From Paenibacillus sp. BIHB 4019 (GTDB lineage: Bacteria; Bacillota; Bacilli; Paenibacillales; Paenibacillaceae), in NCBI RefSeq assembly GCF_002741035.1, contig NZ_CP016808.1, positions 1,612,001 through 1,676,000 of the forward strand: a DNA stretch of 64,000 nt, given 5' to 3'. Below the pieces are notes generated by a model. The model was not told the DNA's origin. It worked only from the letters and a program-made list of their open reading frames with translations, and did no database searches. Positions 1-8,294 of this stretch are shown in pieces (position 1 is the first letter of the stretch; each line of letters starts with the position of its first letter). The translations under genes were made by a program, and so were the position numbers.

Positions 1-1277
1 TGCGTCGTGAGCTCAAGCCCCGTTATGTTCAGCTTCACGCCGATCGCACTCCATTCGGCTTGCATCGTTTCAGCCATCGCTTTTTGAATCGGATCTGTCT
101 TATCGAAAATCAATTCCAGCTCTAATGCCTGTCCATCCTTCTCGCGAACGGCTTTGCCAGAAGGCAGCTTCCAGCCTGCTTCATCCAAGTAAGCAGCCGC
201 TTTATCCGTATTGTATTCGACAGGTTGTACGTCGATATTCGTATAAGGGAAGTTTTTGGACAAAATCGTATCCGCCTTTTCCTCAAGGCCGAGCGTAATG
301 CCTTCAACCATCGCCTGCTTGTTAAAGCCAGCCTGAAGGGCCAGACGCACCCGCAAATCGGAAAGCTTGTCATTCGTTGTATTCAGCAGAAGACTTCTTG
401 TTCCGACCGGCTCGGACAATTGGGTTGCATACTTGCCGGATTCTTTCAAACTATTAAAGGCATCCATGCTGATGACACCTTCTCCATAAATCAAATCGAG
501 CTCGCCTTTTTCAAAAGCCAATACACGGGTTTCCGCGTCAGGAATGATTTTGACGGTGATTTTATCGATTTTTGGACTTTCGCCCCAATAATTCGGGTTG
601 CGCGTAAATACGGCATATTCGTCCTTCTTGTATTCAGCCAGCATCCACGGGCCTGTTCCAACCGGCTCTTTAATTCCTTTAGAAGTGTCTCCATCATCCG
701 GGAAACCGGCTTCACCCAAGAAACGAACGGGGCGAACGAGCGAAAGATCCTGAATAGCCGGATAATACGCCTGCTTCAGCGTCATTTTAAAGGTATATTC
801 GTCTACGACCTCCGTCTTGTCGAGAACGTTGATAACGCCAAGCCAGCTGTGCAGGCTCGGATTTTTCATAACCGCATCAAAATTTTTCTTCACGATCGCG
901 GCATTAAAAGCCGTTCCGTCGGAAAACTTCACATTTTGACGAAGCTTGAATGTATATTCTTTGCCATCCTCCGAAATCGTCCATGATTCAGCCAGCATCG
1001 GCTCAAGCTTGCCCCCTGCTTTATAGCTGACCAACGGCTCATAAATCATCGATTGGGCAAATAGCTGCGAAGGATTATATGTGTGTGGGTTCATCGTTCC
1101 AATATCACGCGGCCAAGATAACGTAATGGCCTTTTCCGTTACGACTGCTGCGTTTTCAGTAGTTCCACTGCTAGCGCTTGGCGCCGCTTCCTGCTTCGTA
1201 CATGCCATAAGCACGGTTGATACGAGGAAAATCGTAGCTGCGATAGATAGGAGCGTTTTCTTGGTCGTTCTAATCAT
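1..1277 (-). CDS. nikA: NikA-like nickel/metallophore ABC transporter substrate-binding lipoprotein (3' end outside window)
   Basis: Extracytoplasmic solute-binding protein of the peptide/nickel (SBP_bac_5) family that would deliver chelated nickel or another metal to an ABC importer. I translated the minus strand from ATG 1277; the frame stays open to the window edge (425 codons). The N-terminus is a lipoprotein signal with a lipobox ending LMAC. The mature protein reads like E. coli NikA from memory: LSWPRDIGTMNPHTYNPSQ, then FAQSMIYEPLVSY, then an SEDGKEYTFKLR block and a GTGPW block. A GGAG ribosome site lies at 1289-1292, 11 bases before the start. A Fur-family palindrome sits just upstream at 1308-1322, so metal-responsive repression is likely. 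The permease and ATPase genes would lie left of the window. Family membership is firm. Whether the ligand is nickel, nickel-histidine or an opine metallophore (CntA-type) cannot be told here. Confidence 0.88.
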   Translation of the reverse strand, partial: MIRTTKKTLLSIAATIFLVSTVLMACTKQEAAPSASSGTTENAAVVTEKAITLSWPRDIGTMNPHTYNPSQLFAQSMIYEPLVSYKAGGKLEPMLAESWTISEDGKEYTFKLRQNVKFSDGTAFNAAIVKKNFDAVMKNPSLHSWLGVINVLDKTEVVDEYTFKMTLKQAYYPAIQDLSLVRPVRFLGEAGFPDDGDTSKGIKEPVGTGPWMLAEYKKDEYAVFTRNPNYWGESPKIDKITVKIIPDAETRVLAFEKGELDLIYGEGVISMDAFNSLKESGKYATQLSEPVGTRSLLLNTTNDKLSDLRVRLALQAGFNKQAMVEGITLGLEEKADTILSKNFPYTNIDVQPVEYNTDKAAAYLDEAGWKLPSGKAVREKDGQALELELIFDKTDPIQKAMAETMQAEWSAIGVKLNITGLELTT

Positions 1278-1305
1278 GTTGTCGTTGTCTCCGTTTCGAT
1301 TCAGT

Positions 1306-1327
1306 AATAATGATTCTCATTAATAAT
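1306..1327 (-). promoter_or_regulatory. Fur-family operator upstream of nikA-like gene
   Basis: TAATGATTCTCATTA at 1308-1322 is an inverted repeat (TAATGA-TTC-TCATTA) embedded in AT-rich sequence. It resembles the 7-1-7 Fur/Zur/PerR box family (TGATAATnATTATCA). It ends 31 bases upstream of the nikA-like start codon, where it would cover the promoter. Fur, Zur and PerR boxes overlap in sequence, so the cognate regulator is uncertain. Confidence 0.65.
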
Positions 1328-1373
1328 AGTGAAAAGCTTATAGGCTGTCAATGCGCATCATCCTTAATAAAGT

Positions 1374-1413
1374 GAAAAAAGGCAATCGGGCCTCATTCAA
1401 GGTCCAATTGCCT
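1374..1413 (-). terminator. Rho-independent terminator of the CcdC-like gene
   Basis: Stem AGGCAATCGG (1380-1389) pairs with CCAATTGCCT (1404-1413), with one mismatch. Read on the minus strand it is followed by TTTTTT. It lies just downstream of the stop codon at 1456 and insulates the nikA-like gene. Confidence 0.8.
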
Positions 1414-1455
1414 GACTTGTTATTTGCTGCTTGTTTTTGCATTTGCATGGGAAGG

Positions 1456-1926
1456 CTACGCTGCGAGCCGTTCTCTAGCAAGCTTTCTGAATTTAAGATA
1501 AGACATCACGCGCCAAGGAATGATATAGGAAAAGGCGATCACCATAAACAAGGCGGCGAACGTTTCCGGATCGAGCATCGACACATAATTCCGCAGCAGC
1601 AGGCGAATGCCCAAAATCGCTAGAAAAGCGACGATGAAGCCCCGATTCTTTTTCGCATAAATTTGCTGATCCTCGCGCACCTCATAATTAGTCGTCCAGA
1701 TGAGCGGTATCGACAGCGCTAAGCCGATCACGATAGCGAGGAGCCACTCAAGCAGCGGCGCATGGATATGAGGATTGAGGAAAATCATGAAGCCCGGCAG
1801 CATGAAAAGAAGGGGAAGCAGCAAACGTATGCCGCTGCCGCGAATCGGACGATAAAAGCTGCGCGTCCTCCTCCATAAAATCAATCCCGCGATTAAAATA
1901 ATAAATACATACACAGAGCCGTTCAT
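1456..1926 (-). CDS. CcdC-like integral membrane protein (DUF1453 family)
   Basis: Small polytopic membrane protein of about 156 residues with a pattern typical of the CcdC/DUF1453 family: a first helix at residues 4-18 followed by a WRRTRSFYRPIRGSGIRLLLP segment with basic residues, then three to four more helices. The B. subtilis homologue sits in a cytochrome c biogenesis locus but its biochemical role is unclear. I chose ATG 1926 over the upstream GTG 1932 because an AAGCGGTG sequence stands five bases before the ATG; the GTG start would overlap that site. It is a single-gene unit with its own terminator. Family assignment is from recall of the sequence pattern; function stays open. Confidence 0.7.
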   Translation of the reverse strand: MNGSVYVFIILIAGLILWRRTRSFYRPIRGSGIRLLLPLLFMLPGFMIFLNPHIHAPLLEWLLAIVIGLALSIPLIWTTNYEVREDQQIYAKKNRGFIVAFLAILGIRLLLRNYVSMLDPETFAALFMVIAFSYIIPWRVMSYLKFRKLARERLAA

Positions 1927-2099
1927 GCTCACACCGCTTTCTTTAAAGGAATAGATCGTTTTAATTATAAACGTTCATCAGCTGAACTTCTATACGCTCC
2001 TAAACGCTCATGTTATACTTCATGAATATTAAAATTTCACATGGGAAGCAGTAGAGTCGGTTAACGAAAGCACTGTTCAACATCAGATTGGAGATTGTC

Positions 2100-3461
2100 A
2101 TGTTTGGATACGGCAAGGCCATCAAGCAGCTTGCGCCCGCTGCAAAATGGCTGATTTTTAGCGAAATATGCTTCGGAATGACCATGGGGCTGTCGAGCCT
2201 TGTGCTTAATTTATATTTTCTGTCAAAAGGTGTGAATGAAGAGGCAATTGGCCACCTGACATCGGTCAGCACCTTAATTGGAGGAGCCGTCGGCATTCCC
2301 GCCAGCATGCTGGCAGGTCGTCTGGGACGAAAGCGAATTATGGTGAGCGGCATCTGCATGATGTCTGGCAGCTTTGCGCTGTTTGCTATGAGCGATCACT
2401 TGCTTCTATATTATGGCGCTCAAGCTATGCTGTCCTGCGGCATCGTATTTATTGTTGCGACGGAAACCCAGCTGTTGTTTCAATATAATCGTTCCCGGGA
2501 AGCGGAGACGCAGGCTTACAGCCTGTTTCTGGCTGTGTTTATGTTTTTCAACATCGGCGGCACGCTGCTTGGCGGGTATTTGCCCCGCTGGCTCGGCACG
2601 CCAGCGGACCATTATGAGCCGCAGCTGTGGCTGGCGTCTATGTTCATGCTGCTGCTCGCGATCATTCGCGGATGGAAGCTGCCTTCTGACCGCCAAGCTG
2701 CTGTGAAGAAGGCAACGCAGGAAGCACAGCAGCGGGGGATTGGCCCACAGGATACAGCGAAGGATCGGAAAGCTGGAGCTGGCAGCAGCGAGCATCGGGC
2801 AGCAGTTGGTAAAGCATCCGATTCGCGCAAATTTGCCCATTCGCTTACCCGTCTACTGCCAACGAAGCAGGTCTGGCTGCTAGCAGGATTTATTTTCATA
2901 TCCGGCATTGCTGGCGCTTTGACCATGCCCTTCCTGAACGTCATCATTAAGTACCAGCTCAATTGGGAAAATGAAGCCGTATCATCGCTGCTTGCAGCTA
3001 ATTATTTCGTCTTGTTCATCGGCACTTTGCTGGTGCCTTCCGTGTTATCCCGGCTCGGCGAGGTCAAAACGTATATGCTGTTGTTCGCACTGACGATCGT
3101 ATGCGCAGCCGTGCTGTCTGCCACCAGCTCGGCGGGCTTGTTCGCTAGCGCACTGCTGCTGCGGGGCGGGCTGTTCGCCTTCCTCAATACGCTGATCGAC
3201 AGCAACACGATGTCGTCGCTGCCGGACGAGGACCGCAACAGCTTTGCGGGTCTGCGCTCTCTGTTTCGCAGCATAGGCGGCGCGGCGGCAGCCTATGCTG
3301 CAGGACTGATGCTGGAGCAGAAAAATGTCCAGCTCCCTTTTCTCATCACGGCCGTCGTTATGCTCATCAGCGCCGTTTATTTCTGGTATGTAGTCAGGCC
3401 GCTGTTGAACAAACAGAACATACAGAACAAGCAGAAAACGCAGCAGCAGCTCGAACCGTAA
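2100..3461 (+). CDS. MFS transporter
   Basis: Twelve-helix major facilitator of 453 residues. The first half carries the loop 2/3 signature in the form GRLGRKRIMVSG (around residue 80), with a charged cytoplasmic linker between helices 6 and 7 (roughly residues 200-250, rich in K, Q, A and S) that separates the two six-helix halves. The C-terminal tail is polar and glutamine-rich. Start ATG 2100 is preferred because GGAG at 2090-2093 sits six bases upstream; the frame also extends to a TTG at 2088. A possible extended -10 (TGTTATACT, 2011-2019) lies upstream. Substrate is unknown; the architecture fits drug or small-metabolite efflux. It is convergent with the ABC permease gene that follows. 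Confidence 0.85.
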   Translation: MFGYGKAIKQLAPAAKWLIFSEICFGMTMGLSSLVLNLYFLSKGVNEEAIGHLTSVSTLIGGAVGIPASMLAGRLGRKRIMVSGICMMSGSFALFAMSDHLLLYYGAQAMLSCGIVFIVATETQLLFQYNRSREAETQAYSLFLAVFMFFNIGGTLLGGYLPRWLGTPADHYEPQLWLASMFMLLLAIIRGWKLPSDRQAAVKKATQEAQQRGIGPQDTAKDRKAGAGSSEHRAAVGKASDSRKFAHSLTRLLPTKQVWLLAGFIFISGIAGALTMPFLNVIIKYQLNWENEAVSSLLAANYFVLFIGTLLVPSVLSRLGEVKTYMLLFALTIVCAAVLSATSSAGLFASALLLRGGLFAFLNTLIDSNTMSSLPDEDRNSFAGLRSLFRSIGGAAAAYAAGLMLEQKNVQLPFLITAVVMLISAVYFWYVVRPLLNKQNIQNKQKTQQQLEP

Positions 3462-3490
3462 GGCTGAGCTGCATGGGCTGTTTCCTGTTA

Positions 3491-4228
3491 TTATATTTCT
3501 TTAGCCCGGAAATAGACCAGGCCGCCGATAATAAATAGAAGCAAGCTGCCTATAATCGTCATAAACAAGTTCATCACAGGCATAGTGAAGGCACCGTAAT
3601 TTTCGGAGCCCAGCGCCAGCATCGCAATCGTCGGCTGCGCCCAAGGATAAAAGGGGCCATATTCTGCTGAGTTGATGACTAATATATTCGGCAGCGTCAG
3701 CATGACGTTAATCGTCAGTGGCGCTGCAAAGCTGCTCCAGCCGGTAGAGGCCCACAACTGAAGCGCTGCTAATGGCAAGCAAGCGAGCCAGCCTCCCAGC
3801 AAGCCCAGCAGCATAAAATCCCAAGGAATTTCATGAAGTCCGCGGACAACACCTGTAATGAGCACCGCTGCCAAGAAAAGCAGCTGTACACCGATGAGCA
3901 GCTCGGAAACGAGCCAAAGCTTGGCAAAATAAAGCGATTTGCGCGATATTGGCAGTGCCAGCAGCTGCTTCCAACCTCCCCCTGCATGCTCATAGCGGCA
4001 AACGAAAGCCGCGAAGACGCCAGTCAAAATCGGCAAAAGCAGCACCGCATGAAACAACGCCATGGATGAATACAAGCCTTCATATTGCTCGGCAGGCGTG
4101 CCTTCTATTGGATTAGCGAGAATGCCTAAAACAAGAGCCAGCAGCGGACTAATAGGGACTAGCAGCCAGATAAAGGAGCGGGATAGCTTAAGCCGCTCGG
4201 ATGCCAGCAGCCTCATGAATGCAGCCAT
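3491..4228 (-). CDS. ABC-2 type permease (BcrB/lantibiotic-immunity type), second of pair
   Basis: Integral membrane protein of about 245 residues with six predicted helices, similar in layout to permeases of bacitracin/lantibiotic immunity exporters. The conserved block HAGGGWKQLLALPISRKSLYFAKL after helix 2 matches the block HGTGSWKQLLALPVSRLTVFSAKF in the preceding gene, so the two permeases are paralogues that probably form a heterodimer with the ATPase encoded upstream. The gene directly follows the stop of the first permease gene (TAG at 4230-4232); ATG 4228 is the most natural start, with AAGGG upstream inside the preceding gene. Third gene of the ATPase-permease-permease operon. Substrate is not identifiable. 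Confidence 0.82.
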   Translation of the reverse strand: MAAFMRLLASERLKLSRSFIWLLVPISPLLALVLGILANPIEGTPAEQYEGLYSSMALFHAVLLLPILTGVFAAFVCRYEHAGGGWKQLLALPISRKSLYFAKLWLVSELLIGVQLLFLAAVLITGVVRGLHEIPWDFMLLGLLGGWLACLPLAALQLWASTGWSSFAAPLTINVMLTLPNILVINSAEYGPFYPWAQPTIAMLALGSENYGAFTMPVMNLFMTIIGSLLLFIIGGLVYFRAKEI

Positions 4229-4229
4229 T

Positions 4230-4949
4230 CTAGACCACATCCCTTCGGCCAAAATGCACAGAACCCAGCAAAAAAATAATTAGCCCGGTCAATATTCCTG
4301 CGCCGATATAAAGCTCTCCCTGCTCGCCTCTGAAGGCGAGCAGCGGCCAATTCAGCGGCAGCCACGTATATTTAGCCGGAAGATACATGGAAGCCAATGC
4401 GGTAACGATCCCGGCGCTAATGGAGAAGCCTTGATTGCGAAAGGTCATGCAGAGCCATAACATGCATGCAAGCATGGGCAGCGCACCTGCATAAGGATAG
4501 AAGCTTAGCCGCAGCACGTCCGTTAGCGGAAAGTGCCAGCCGAAGCCCAGCAGCACACCTAAAGCGACAGAGAACACAGCAAGCAGCAGGCAGGAGCAGG
4601 CCAGCAAAATCGCGCTCAGCGCAAATTTCGCAGAGAATACCGTCAGCCTTGATACAGGCAGCGCCAGCAGCTGTTTCCATGAGCCTGTGCCATGCTCCAC
4701 ATTTGCCAGCAGCGAGCTGACAAGCACGCAGCCGAGAAACAGCGAGATCGGCACAAACATGAAGATGTTATGCAGCAGCCCGCCCCATAAATCTTCGGCA
4801 TACTGCTTCACCAAATAGTCATAGCGAAGCCCAAAATTGACGGCTTGCAGCAATACAACGCCAAAAGGAGCAAATATAACGAGCGCCCACAGCCCTTTGC
4901 GGCGTATTTTCAAAAAATCGGCAGATAGTGCCCTGAAAAGCATGCCCAT
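4230..4949 (-). CDS. ABC-2 type permease (BcrB/lantibiotic-immunity type), first of pair
   Basis: About 239 residues with six helices; the N-terminus (LFRALSADFLKIRRKG) is the cytoplasmic amphipathic start common to this family. Its start codon overlaps the ATPase stop codon (TGATG), with GAAGGGGG about nine bases upstream, so translation is coupled. Upstream GTG 4952 and downstream ATG 4943 are alternatives. The shared WKQLLALP motif ties it to the next permease. With the ATPase it forms a typical exporter or immunity transporter for peptide antibiotics; that role comes from family knowledge, not from a feature unique to this sequence. Confidence 0.82.
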   Translation of the reverse strand: MGMLFRALSADFLKIRRKGLWALVIFAPFGVVLLQAVNFGLRYDYLVKQYAEDLWGGLLHNIFMFVPISLFLGCVLVSSLLANVEHGTGSWKQLLALPVSRLTVFSAKFALSAILLACSCLLLAVFSVALGVLLGFGWHFPLTDVLRLSFYPYAGALPMLACMLWLCMTFRNQGFSISAGIVTALASMYLPAKYTWLPLNWPLLAFRGEQGELYIGAGILTGLIIFLLGSVHFGRRDVV

Positions 4950-5863
4950 CACTTCTGTCCCCCTTCCCCAACAATTTGCAGGAAAAGGTCCTCCAGCGAT
5001 TTTCTTTTTTCTTCGATACGATATACGTCATGCTTGCGCGCTACTAATTGGTTCACCATCTGAGCCGCAGCGGCATCGCTTATTCCTTCCAGTCTAATAA
5101 GCGAGCCTTCTCTGACAGCGTCCAAACCCTGCTCATACAAGGTGAGCAGCGCCGCTTGCGGATCGGATACCCGCAGCTCGATTGTGCTTTGCGCCTTCTG
5201 CTGCAAATTTTGAATCGTATCCTGAAAAACAAGCTCCCCTTGCCTAACGATGCCTACCGTTCCCGCCATCTGTTCGACCTCGCTCAGCAAATGGCTGGAG
5301 ATGAGCACCGTAATGCCATGCTGCCGAGGCATGCGCTTAATCAGCTCGCGAATTTCCAAAATGCCGGAAGGATCGAGGCCATTCGTGGGCTCATCCAAAA
5401 TCAGCAGCTCTGGATTGCCCAGCAATGCGCTGGCGATGCCAAGCCGCTGCTTCATGCCCAGCGAATACCCCTTGACGGTCCGCCGTGCCTCCTTCGCAAG
5501 GCCAACGATATCCAGCACCTCGGCAATTCTCGCCCTTGGGACGTCGATAATTCGGCGAATGGCTTCCAAGTTGTCGACCGCGTTAAGATGTCCGTAATAG
5601 GACGGGTATTCCACCAGCGAGCCGACTTTGCGAAGGATGTTCAGCCGTTCCTTTTGCAGCTCCTTGCCGAAAATATGCACACTGCCGCCCGATGGCTTAA
5701 TCAGCCCGAGCAGCATGCGGATGGTCGTCGTTTTCCCTGCGCCATTCGGCCCAAGAAAGCCGTAAATATCCCCTTTTTCAATGCGCAAATTCAGACCGGC
5801 TACAGCATAACGCCCTTTATATTTTTTACTAAGCCCTCTCGTTTCTATGACCCATTCGTTCAT
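4949..5863 (-). CDS. ABC transporter ATP-binding protein (BcrA-type)
   Basis: Nucleotide-binding subunit of 304 residues: Walker A GPNGAGKT at 38-45, signature YSLGM near 133, Walker B LLILDEPTNGLDP near 155, and the H-loop in SSHLLSEVE. The roughly 90-residue C-terminal extension, poor in motifs, is usual in bacitracin/lantibiotic exporter ATPases. Start ATG 5863 is supported by GAGGTGAT five to six bases upstream; the open frame reaches a GTG at 5872. First gene of the exporter operon, directly downstream of the kinase gene and its two-component partner. Probably regulated by that response regulator through direct repeats at 5918-5938. Confidence 0.9.
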   Translation of the reverse strand: MNEWVIETRGLSKKYKGRYAVAGLNLRIEKGDIYGFLGPNGAGKTTTIRMLLGLIKPSGGSVHIFGKELQKERLNILRKVGSLVEYPSYYGHLNAVDNLEAIRRIIDVPRARIAEVLDIVGLAKEARRTVKGYSLGMKQRLGIASALLGNPELLILDEPTNGLDPSGILEIRELIKRMPRQHGITVLISSHLLSEVEQMAGTVGIVRQGELVFQDTIQNLQQKAQSTIELRVSDPQAALLTLYEQGLDAVREGSLIRLEGISDAAAAQMVNQLVARKHDVYRIEEKRKSLEDLFLQIVGEGGQK

Positions 5864-5917
5864 GTCTATCACCTCGAAAGCTAGAATAACGCATCAAGGT
5901 TAAAAGCAAGGAGCTTC

Positions 5918-5938
5918 TTTGTTTAAATTTTGTTTAAA
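5918..5938 (-). promoter_or_regulatory. Tandem 11-bp direct repeat, probable OmpR-family response-regulator site for the ABC operon
   Basis: TTTGTTTAAA occurs at 5918-5927 and again at 5929-5938, an exact 11-bp period (one helical turn), the usual spacing for tandem OmpR/PhoB-type regulators. It overlaps the stop codon of the kinase gene and stands 55 bases upstream of the ATPase start. A plausible -10 (TATTCT on the minus strand, 5883-5888) lies downstream. Confidence 0.5.
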
Positions 5939-7350
5939 AAATAACCCGCCGCCGCTTCCGGATAGATTAGAATGCGTGTGCCATCAGCTGTGCTGTCAAT
6001 ATGCCAGGCCAGCCCCATCTCGCGGACCAAATAATGGACGATCGCAAGGCCGATGCCTGCCCCTTTCTCCTTCGAGGCCGACTGGGTGCCGGGTCCCCGA
6101 TCCGAAATGACGAGTGCCGAATGCTCGCCTTGCTGCACGATGGCAACGCCAATGTAGCCGCCGTCAGCGGCATGGCGCATAACATTTTGGAACAGATTGT
6201 CCAAAATGCGACGGAAGCCGTCCTTGTCCACACGCCATACAAGCGCCTGCTCGGGCAGTTCAATATCTGCCGCCAGCCCTTCGCGCTCCCAAAGCGGATA
6301 CCAAGAGGCTGCGCTTTCCCTGACAAGCCGCAGCACATCCTGCGGTGCCAGCTCAAGCGGATACCTTCCGCTGGTCATCAGCGTATACGAGAGCAGATTT
6401 TCGATCAGGCTGCTGACCGTATCGATTTTATTTTCCAGCTGCTTAACGGTTTCGCGTCCCGCCTGACTGAGCGGCTCCTTATGCAGCGTATACAGCTGGC
6501 CGCCCATTACCGTCATCGGCGTACGCAGATCATGCGATAAATTCGCGATCAGCTCCTTGCGCAGCTCCTCCTCTTCGCGTTCCCTTTGCCTGCCCGCTCT
6601 AAGCTGCAAAATCATTTCATTAAAAGCGATTTCGAGCTGCCCAATCTCATCCTGCTTCTCCTGCTCCACCAGAAGCGGCAGCCCTTCTTCTCCCTGCCTC
6701 GTCATAGCCGCCTGCAAACGCAGCAGGCGCCTGCGAATATGGCGAAAAAACAGCAGCGACATTGCCACGAAGAACAGGAAAACCAGGATGAGAAAAAGAA
6801 TATAAAACGGGGCTCCGGAAATGAGCGGCGTATTGCTTTGCACAAGCGAACGCGGCAATTGCATCGCCATGAAGCCTTGGCCAAGCGGCTTATCGCCAAT
6901 AAAGGCAACAACCGTAAACGTATCCGATCCGGTATTTTCTTTCATAAACTGGATGGCATCTTCATTCGACCACGACACTGGCAATCTATTCTGCCCGCCA
7001 AGCTCCAGCTTCGTCTTTCCCTCTCCATCGACCCAAAAGAAGGAAGCATCGGGATAGCTCTCCCGCAGCTTTCGCAGCGTTTCATTGATATGCTGGCTGG
7101 ATGCACCGGACAGCACGGCCGCCTGCTGATGAAACATTAGCTCAATCTCGCTGCTCTTGCCATACTTAAGCTCCTGCATGTCCTGCTCCTGAACCGCAAC
7201 TCCCAGAAAATAATACAAAATCGTCGCTACTGGAAACACGATCGGCACGAACAGAAACGCCGATAAAATAATGAGCAAATATTTCGATTGCAGCGATTGA
7301 AACAAACGGCCGCCTTTGCGTGTCCGCCACTCCTTCTTTTCCCGCTTCAC
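5923..7350 (-). CDS. Two-component sensor histidine kinase
   Basis: Membrane kinase of 475 residues. Helix 1 (about 23-50) and helix 2 (about 178-203) flank an extracytoplasmic sensor of about 125 residues; a HAMP-like linker leads to the H-box ELIANLSHDLRTPMTV (His near 277) and an ATPase domain with N-box DNLFQNVMRHA and G1 box ISDRGPG. The ATP lid is short: only about a dozen residues separate DRGPG from GAGIGLAIV, so the usual F-box (FERFY-like) is missing. Start is GTG 7350, overlapping the regulator stop by four bases (GTGA), so the pair is translationally coupled. Sits between its regulator and the ABC exporter, suggesting it senses the exporter's substrate or envelope stress. Confidence 0.9.
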   Translation of the reverse strand: MKREKKEWRTRKGGRLFQSLQSKYLLIILSAFLFVPIVFPVATILYYFLGVAVQEQDMQELKYGKSSEIELMFHQQAAVLSGASSQHINETLRKLRESYPDASFFWVDGEGKTKLELGGQNRLPVSWSNEDAIQFMKENTGSDTFTVVAFIGDKPLGQGFMAMQLPRSLVQSNTPLISGAPFYILFLILVFLFFVAMSLLFFRHIRRRLLRLQAAMTRQGEEGLPLLVEQEKQDEIGQLEIAFNEMILQLRAGRQREREEEELRKELIANLSHDLRTPMTVMGGQLYTLHKEPLSQAGRETVKQLENKIDTVSSLIENLLSYTLMTSGRYPLELAPQDVLRLVRESAASWYPLWEREGLAADIELPEQALVWRVDKDGFRRILDNLFQNVMRHAADGGYIGVAIVQQGEHSALVISDRGPGTQSASKEKGAGIGLAIVHYLVREMGLAWHIDSTADGTRILIYPEAAAGYFLNKI

Positions 7351-8021
7351 GGCTTCACCCGGTAACCGATACCCCGTACCGTCTCAATGATCTCGGGATG
7401 AGCCGGGTCCTTCTCCAGCTTCTCGCGCAAATAGCGAATATGTACCATCAGCGTCTTGTCCCCTTCCAGGTAAGTTTCGCCCCATACACCCTCATAAATT
7501 TGCTCCTTCGTCATAATCTGCCCCAAATGGCGCAGCAGGTAGGAGAAGATTTGAAACTGCTTGCCTGTCAAAAGAATTTCCTCGCCCGTTTCCCGATTTT
7601 CAATGCGGTTTTCCTGTTCAAAAACAAGCCAATGCTTGACCGCCAGCGGCTCAGCCGCAACGCTCGCAAAGCGGCGCAGCAATACCTCGACCCTTGCCGT
7701 CAGCTCATCAGGATGAAACGGCTTCGTCAAATAATCATCAGCAAACTGCAAGCCTTGCAGCTTATCATCAATCGCCGTACGCGCCGAAAGCATGAGAATC
7801 GGCATACTCGGCTCTGCCTTTTTCAGCCGCTGCCCAATCGTAAAGCCATCTAGTCCCGGCAGCATCACATCCAAAATCGCCAGTGAACAGCCCGCCGCTG
7901 CCTCCAGCGCCCGTTCGCCGCTCAGCAGCCACTGCACCTCATAGCCCCGCTCCTGCAAATGCGCATAAACGAACTGCCCAATTTCCTTGTCATCCTCAAT
8001 ATATAAAAGCTTTACACTCAT
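7347..8021 (-). CDS. OmpR-family response regulator
   Basis: Response regulator of 224 residues: receiver domain with the acidic pair E9/D10-D11, phospho-acceptor D51 in LAILDVMLPG, Thr/Ser in MLSA and K100 in YLTKPF, followed by a winged-helix DNA-binding domain (about 125-224) ending GIGYRVKP. Start ATG 8021 follows GGGAGGGG with eight bases between; an earlier in-frame GTG at 8039 has no such support. First gene of the regulator-kinase pair. The direct repeats at 5918-5938 are its best candidate target. The role in exporter induction is inferred from the neighbourhood. Confidence 0.92.
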   Translation of the reverse strand: MSVKLLYIEDDKEIGQFVYAHLQERGYEVQWLLSGERALEAAAGCSLAILDVMLPGLDGFTIGQRLKKAEPSMPILMLSARTAIDDKLQGLQFADDYLTKPFHPDELTARVEVLLRRFASVAAEPLAVKHWLVFEQENRIENRETGEEILLTGKQFQIFSYLLRHLGQIMTKEQIYEGVWGETYLEGDKTLMVHIRYLREKLEKDPAHPEIIETVRGIGYRVKP

Positions 8022-8174
8022 CGCGGTTTCCCCTCCCAAGCTACAGCAAAGGTTATCAAGCTGCTATACTTTGAAATATTACGCAGCAGCCTAATTAAGT
8101 GTAATGTAATCAAGACTGCTATACAACGGCGCGAGCTTGGGCGCTTATTTGCACATTATTAAATAGACGAACCT

Positions 8175-8216
8175 AGCCCAAAAACCAAGACCTTCGCCGG
8201 CCTTGGTTTTTGGGCT
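8175..8216. terminator. Bidirectional terminator between the SRPBCC gene and the two-component operon
   Basis: Arms AGCCCAAAAACCAAG (8175-8189) and CTTGGTTTTTGGGCT (8202-8216) are perfectly complementary around a GC-rich loop. The A and T tracts inside the arms allow termination on either strand. It mainly stops leftward transcription from the SRPBCC gene before the response regulator. Confidence 0.8.
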
Positions 8217-8294
8217 GAATGCTTTTATTATTCTGCCTCTTACAGATGATCATATTGCATAGACTTACTTCTGCATTCCAATTCAATTCTAAGC

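Noticed and set aside
225..986. Long plus-strand ORF opposite the first gene
   Set aside because: It is the antisense shadow of the nikA-like gene, whose minus-strand translation shows clear NikA-family blocks; the ORF has no ribosome site.
3445..3475. Terminator after the first MFS gene
   Set aside because: GCAGCTC/GAGCTGC can pair but the right arm is followed by ATGGGC, without a T-tract.
5048..5884. 278-codon plus-strand ORF opposite the ABC ATPase
   Set aside because: Antisense of a gene with intact Walker motifs; composition (Arg/Gln/His rich) is that of a shadow frame.
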